A stretch of DNA of 64,000 nt from Haliea sp. E1-2-M8. GTDB taxonomy: Bacteria; Pseudomonadota; Gammaproteobacteria; Pseudomonadales; Halieaceae. The DNA lies in assembly GCF_030649675.1 (NCBI RefSeq), contig NZ_JAUTDR010000019.1, positions 1 through 64,000 on the forward strand. The letters run 5' to 3'. The translations under genes were made by a program, and so were the position numbers. Under the pieces are notes generated by a model. It was not told the origin of the DNA, did no database searches, and saw only the letters and a list, made by a program, of their open reading frames with translations. Positions 60,501-64,000 of the stretch are shown here, piece after piece (within the stretch, counting starts at the first letter, position 1; every line of letters starts with the position of its first letter).

Positions 60501-61247
60501 ATGCATCCAATTACTCTGTCTGCCGTTCTACTCCTGCTCAATGGTATGGCCTTTGGAGCCGACATTCCAGCATTGCGACCCCACCAGGACAAGTTTGTCG
60601 AGACATTGCGCGACTCGGCCAAAATCTCGGCTGCCCGGGTCGTGACCGGCGTAATGCTAGTGACGCGTGATGCTGACGTGACACCGAGTGCGCACGCCGT
60701 CGTGCCTTCCGGCTGGAAGGGCGATTCATTTTGCGCCCGCTGGTTGAGTTCGGATGCGCGTTACGAGGCCTGGGCGGAGTACATGCTATCCGAAAGCGAG
60801 GAGAACGGCGTGCCTCCCGGTTGGGACGGGGGTCTCCTGCGACTCCAGTTTGATAGCGACCACGGAAAGTTGCTCAAGGCATTGCGGCGGGATCGATTGG
60901 GCATCACCGTCACCAAAGGCGCATGCGACGCTCCCTCATCCGAGTATGCGCCCGTAATCTGGAATGAGGAGGCGAAATTGCCAGGCACCAAGGTTTTGGT
61001 ACTTGTCCATGCGCGCGGTGCCGATGAGGTGTACCTCATCTACACAGGTTCGCCCACTGACGAAGGTGGAAAATCGTACATCGATTGCAGCCGGTTGGAC
61101 CACGAGTACAGAGTGGGCATCGACCATGAATGCGAGATTCCAACGAGTGTGTTCGACTCGAACCCTCTGAAAATCGAACTGAACCGCTTGCGCCGCGGCT
61201 TGCCCGACGACCCGATCCCGTTCTCGATCGAGATGGCACCGAAATGA
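60501..61247 (+). CDS. Secreted protein of unknown function
   Basis: A 248-residue protein. The ATG at 60501, after GAGGGG, begins a clean signal peptide (cleavage near FGA-DI at 20). The earlier in-frame ATG at 60420 would put 27 residues before it and overlap the divergent protease start. Four to five cysteines (SFCARW, KGACDA, IDCSR, HECEI) suggest disulfides. No motif known to me. It overlaps the following membrane-protein gene by ATGA, so the two should work together. Confidence 0.68.
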   Translation: MHPITLSAVLLLLNGMAFGADIPALRPHQDKFVETLRDSAKISAARVVTGVMLVTRDADVTPSAHAVVPSGWKGDSFCARWLSSDARYEAWAEYMLSESEENGVPPGWDGGLLRLQFDSDHGKLLKALRRDRLGITVTKGACDAPSSEYAPVIWNEEAKLPGTKVLVLVHARGADEVYLIYTGSPTDEGGKSYIDCSRLDHEYRVGIDHECEIPTSVFDSNPLKIELNRLRRGLPDDPIPFSIEMAPK

Positions 61248-62419
61248 CGGAGGGTCGAAAGCGCCCCCAGGACGCGCCGGAGGCGAGTAAATCCCCGGCT
61301 GAAATTGTTGACGGGGCGCAGGTCGACGAGGAGGCATCCTCCATGACGCCTGCGCTGTCCGACCGGGAAGCGGCTACGTCTGTACCGCCGCTCGGGGCCC
61401 GGCTGGCGCTTTCCTGGAACTGGCTCCAAAGACTCCGGATTCGGACTGTGCCGATCGGCCTGGTTTGTCTGCTAACGCTGCTTCTTACGTTGATTGGCAG
61501 CTACGTCTGGCCGGGCAAACAGTCCTATGTTGTCGACGTCGAGACGCGGGCGGTAGAGTTTGTGTTTGACGGCAGCGAATTTTCCACATGGTATCTAAAG
61601 GCAGCGGTAATCTGTGTGCGGAGCCGCTCTGGGGGAAAAGCACGAGGCCTGCGACACCCCGCCTGCGCGCCGCAAGCGTTCCAGGTATATCCGCTCAAAG
61701 CTGCCGAGTTCCGCTGGCCAAAGGAGGCTCGTATCCTGGCGCGCTGGTCGAGTTCGGAGGGTGTGGCGATTGAGGTCCTCGCCCCGGGCGAAGCCATCGA
61801 TGCGCTCACCCCGGCCAACTCGCCTCTCCAGATAGAAGGACTGCCGGTGGGGTCAGGAAGTCGCATCCTGATTGACGCCGAAACATGGCAAGATCACCCG
61901 GTGTTGCCGTTTTCCGCGAAGTCACTCACCCTCGGGCGCCTACCGACGACCGGTGAGGAAGGCGTTCTGCGATCCGGGCGCTATCAGATTCGGGAGACGC
62001 TGCCAGGGCGGTCCTCGGCAGTCACGGTTGAGGACGGGCAGTTCTACCCTGGTGACCGCATCAACTTTGAGCGCACCACTACCTGGCTTGAACGAATCAA
62101 GACTTGGTCAAAAGAGAAAACGGCCTGCGTCAAGCCCTGCGACCCCGCCAAAGCCGAGGAGAACGAGGCATCGGGCTTCGTCGCGCCTGCGCGTCATGGT
62201 CTCACCGTGGTGGCTTATACACCGCTTGAACACAGGCGAATGAGGGTCGACCGGCCGGGGGCAGATCCGAGCTTTGTCGAGGTCCGATGGACCAGTAGAG
62301 CGATCCGGGACCCGCTGCTGGTCGCTTTGACGGCGCTGACAGGGGCGTTCGGACTAGCCTTTCCGTCCCGCGCCTTGCGCTTGAGGCGCCCGCGCAGTGC
62401 GGGTGGACTGAACAAATGA
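61244..62419 (+). CDS. Membrane protein of unknown function with a large periplasmic part
   Basis: A 391-residue protein. A polar, acidic N-terminus (1-60) is followed by one helix (about 67-88, VPIGLVCLLTLLLTLIG), a periplasmic part of about 250 residues and a last helix near the end (about 355-375) with a basic tail. So both ends should be cytosolic. The ATG overlaps the preceding stop. No family is recognised. It may anchor the secreted partner and take part in the same unknown process as the protease-like protein. Confidence 0.68.
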   Translation: MTEGRKRPQDAPEASKSPAEIVDGAQVDEEASSMTPALSDREAATSVPPLGARLALSWNWLQRLRIRTVPIGLVCLLTLLLTLIGSYVWPGKQSYVVDVETRAVEFVFDGSEFSTWYLKAAVICVRSRSGGKARGLRHPACAPQAFQVYPLKAAEFRWPKEARILARWSSSEGVAIEVLAPGEAIDALTPANSPLQIEGLPVGSGSRILIDAETWQDHPVLPFSAKSLTLGRLPTTGEEGVLRSGRYQIRETLPGRSSAVTVEDGQFYPGDRINFERTTTWLERIKTWSKEKTACVKPCDPAKAEENEASGFVAPARHGLTVVAYTPLEHRRMRVDRPGADPSFVEVRWTSRAIRDPLLVALTALTGAFGLAFPSRALRLRRPRSAGGLNK

Positions 62420-62573
62420 CGATGTGGTTATGCAGTGAGGCCCGGGTACCATGTATTTGTACCCCGCTGCCGAGGATGACTGCTGGCCGACGTTTGCAGT
62501 GGCGCAGTGACGTGATGCCGCGATACATTGGAAGTATCAATAAAACCAATTGCAATTCCAGGAGACCCGCAGC

Positions 62574-64000
62574 ATGCGTCACTTCTCGTCAGTACCCCTG
62601 TTAACCTCAGCCATTGCACTCGCGGTCAGCGGGGCCGTCGTTGCGCAAGACACCCAGCGCAACGCCGCGCTGGAGGAAATCATCGTCACGGCGCAAAAGC
62701 GCGAGCAGAACCTGCAGAACGTTCCCATTGCAGTGACCGCCTTGAACTCCGAGACCCTCAACATGTTCCGGGTGACCAATACCGAGGATCTGAGCAACTT
62801 GGCACCCAACCTGAACGTCCAGAATCAGGGGCGGGGTACGGTTCCCCAGATCAATATCCGGGGTGTGTCGTCCGGAGTCTCAGCTGCCGAGGTGGACCCG
62901 AAGATTGCGACTTACCTGGATGGTGTTTACATTGGTCGAACCATTGGCTCAATTTTCGACATGGCCGACATCGAACGTGTTGAGGTGTTGCGCGGCCCGC
63001 AGGGCACGCTGTTCGGTCGCAACGCCACCGGGGGGGCGATCAGCATCACCACCGCAGCACCTACCGGCGAGTTCGGTCTGTCGCAGGATGTGTCGGTGGG
63101 CAACTTCAATGCCCAGCGCTTCCGCACTATCCTGAACCTGCCCTCGGTCGGTCCACTGAGCCTGAAATTCAGCTATCTGTATGACAAGAACGACGGCTAC
63201 TCCGATAACCTGATTGCGGGGCGCACGCTGGACTTGCGCCTGCGCAATCCGGAAATGGGCGTTCTGACCTATGCCGAGAACCTGGGCAGCAAGAATGTCG
63301 AGGCCTTCATGCTGGCGGCAAATCTCGACTTTGATGCGGTTACTGTGGACTATCGCTTTGACTACACAGACAGTGTGACCGTGGGCGCGCCGGTTCAGCA
63401 GGTCGGTATCATCGGCGCAACGGCGCCTCTGGTCGCCGGCATCAACCAGTTTCAGCCCCTGTACGGCGGCATTACCAACCTGAGCACCACGCCGCTGGAA
63501 GATGTTGCTGCCGCGACCAGTGAAGAGCCCCTGCTGATTCAGGGGCACAACATTACCCTGAACTGGGAGATCAACGACAATCTCAGCCTGAAGAGTATCA
63601 CTGCCTATCGGGAAATGGATCAACGCCCGGCGGTTTATGATCTTGGCGCCACCGGCGGCTGGAAGTTCACGGCCGCACAGCTTGGTGCGCTTTTGCAGGG
63701 CGACGTGGGCGGCATTCTGGCCAATCCTCCCGGTCCCAACGACTCCTTGTTTACGCTGCTGACGGCACGGGCGCTGGAGCAGGAACAGTTCAGTGAAGAG
63801 TTGCAGCTGACCTGGACCACGGACCGGTATACCGTTGTCGGTGGGCTATTTTTCTTCCAGGAAAAGGCCGAAGCGCGCAACGTCCTGGGTGTATTGCAGC
63901 CGGTAGCCAACGGGGTAGTGATTCCCACGCCTTTGGATGGCATTTTTGGCAGTGGGGTCAATTCAACCGATACGGACAACAGCTCCTGGGCAGTGTTTGC
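62574..64000 (+). CDS. TonB-dependent receptor, 5' part of the gene
   Basis: The frame opens at ATG 62574 after AGGAGA and runs off the window at codon 475. Signal peptide MRHFSSVPLLTSAIALAVSG-like (ending VVAQ) is followed by the TonB box-like EEIIVTAQKREQN, a plug with INIRGVSSG, VEVLRGPQGTLFGRNATGG and the beginning of the barrel. Same style as the receptor at 37.7-40 kb, with a similar plug motif. Its ligand is unknown. The 154 bases before it hold no clear promoter. Confidence 0.9.
   Translation, partial: MRHFSSVPLLTSAIALAVSGAVVAQDTQRNAALEEIIVTAQKREQNLQNVPIAVTALNSETLNMFRVTNTEDLSNLAPNLNVQNQGRGTVPQINIRGVSSGVSAAEVDPKIATYLDGVYIGRTIGSIFDMADIERVEVLRGPQGTLFGRNATGGAISITTAAPTGEFGLSQDVSVGNFNAQRFRTILNLPSVGPLSLKFSYLYDKNDGYSDNLIAGRTLDLRLRNPEMGVLTYAENLGSKNVEAFMLAANLDFDAVTVDYRFDYTDSVTVGAPVQQVGIIGATAPLVAGINQFQPLYGGITNLSTTPLEDVAAATSEEPLLIQGHNITLNWEINDNLSLKSITAYREMDQRPAVYDLGATGGWKFTAAQLGALLQGDVGGILANPPGPNDSLFTLLTARALEQEQFSEELQLTWTTDRYTVVGGLFFFQEKAEARNVLGVLQPVANGVVIPTPLDGIFGSGVNSTDTDNSSWAVF

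Overview
The window is GC-rich, densely coded chromosomal DNA from a Gram-negative bacterium. Three TonB-dependent receptors, a lipoprotein, c-type cytochromes, an acyl-CoA catabolic operon and a tRNA-Gly(CCC) close to the E. coli glyU type point to a gammaproteobacterium. The receptor style, the fatty-acid or isoprenoid-type operon, the Na+-dependent transporter and a REP triplet of the TGTAGGAGC type suggest a marine member such as Halieaceae or a relative. This placement is inference: no rRNA or universal marker lies in the window.

Layout. 1-0.8 kb: 3' part of a DUF222/HNH endonuclease gene. 0.8-12.1 kb: an eleven-gene minus-strand acyl-CoA operon (paired acyl-CoA dehydrogenases, CoA ligase, ACAD11-like dehydrogenase, MaoC hydratase, SDR, thiolase, quinone oxidoreductase, Fe-alcohol dehydrogenase, thioesterase, cupin). 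It starts at a promoter whose -10 overlaps a perfect TetR-like palindrome. 12.1-15.5 kb: diguanylate cyclase, SDR and old-yellow-enzyme genes. 15.6-22.3 kb: a nine-gene Mrp-type antiporter operon with a split MrpA and three MrpD-like subunits. 22.4-25.1 kb: cation efflux protein, tRNA-Gly, a YeeE/YedE half-transporter pair and a YbhP-like phosphodiesterase. 25.1-29.4 kb: a histidine kinase, receiver and receiver-GGDEF-EAL operon. 29.5-35 kb: P450, then an ECF sigma factor, a Ser/Thr kinase-TPR protein and a secreted coiled-coil protein. 35-40 kb: D-aminoacylase-like hydrolase, TauD-like dioxygenase and a TonB receptor. 40.3-43.1 kb: a YqcI/YcgG (GntA-type) protein coupled to a DUF1989 protein, then a dynamin-like GTPase. 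43.2-49.9 kb: TetR, TonB receptor, twin-CDGSH/bicupin fusion, NSS transporter and a class V PLP enzyme around a divergent control region. 50.2-53 kb: matrixin-like protease, lipoprotein and a DUF3494 ice-binding-type protein with a C-terminal sorting tail. 53.3-56.3 kb: a SoxB-motif 5'-nucleotidase-family protein and a tetraheme TsdB-TsdA-like cytochrome. 56.4-58.4 kb: a second dynamin-like GTPase. 58.7-62.4 kb: four poorly characterised exported or membrane proteins, one with a trypsin-like triad. 62.6 kb to the end: 5' part of a third TonB receptor gene.

The strongest candidates for something new are: the GntA-like/DUF1989 pair (guanidino chemistry); the SoxB-like/TsdBA-like pair (sulfur chemistry with a cytosolic SoxB relative); the sigma-kinase locus with a repeated promoter-like motif; the TonB-NSS-PLP-CDGSH/bicupin uptake locus; and the exported cassette at 58.7-62.4 kb with twin palindromic sites. 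No CRISPR array, insertion sequence, prophage or rRNA gene was seen.
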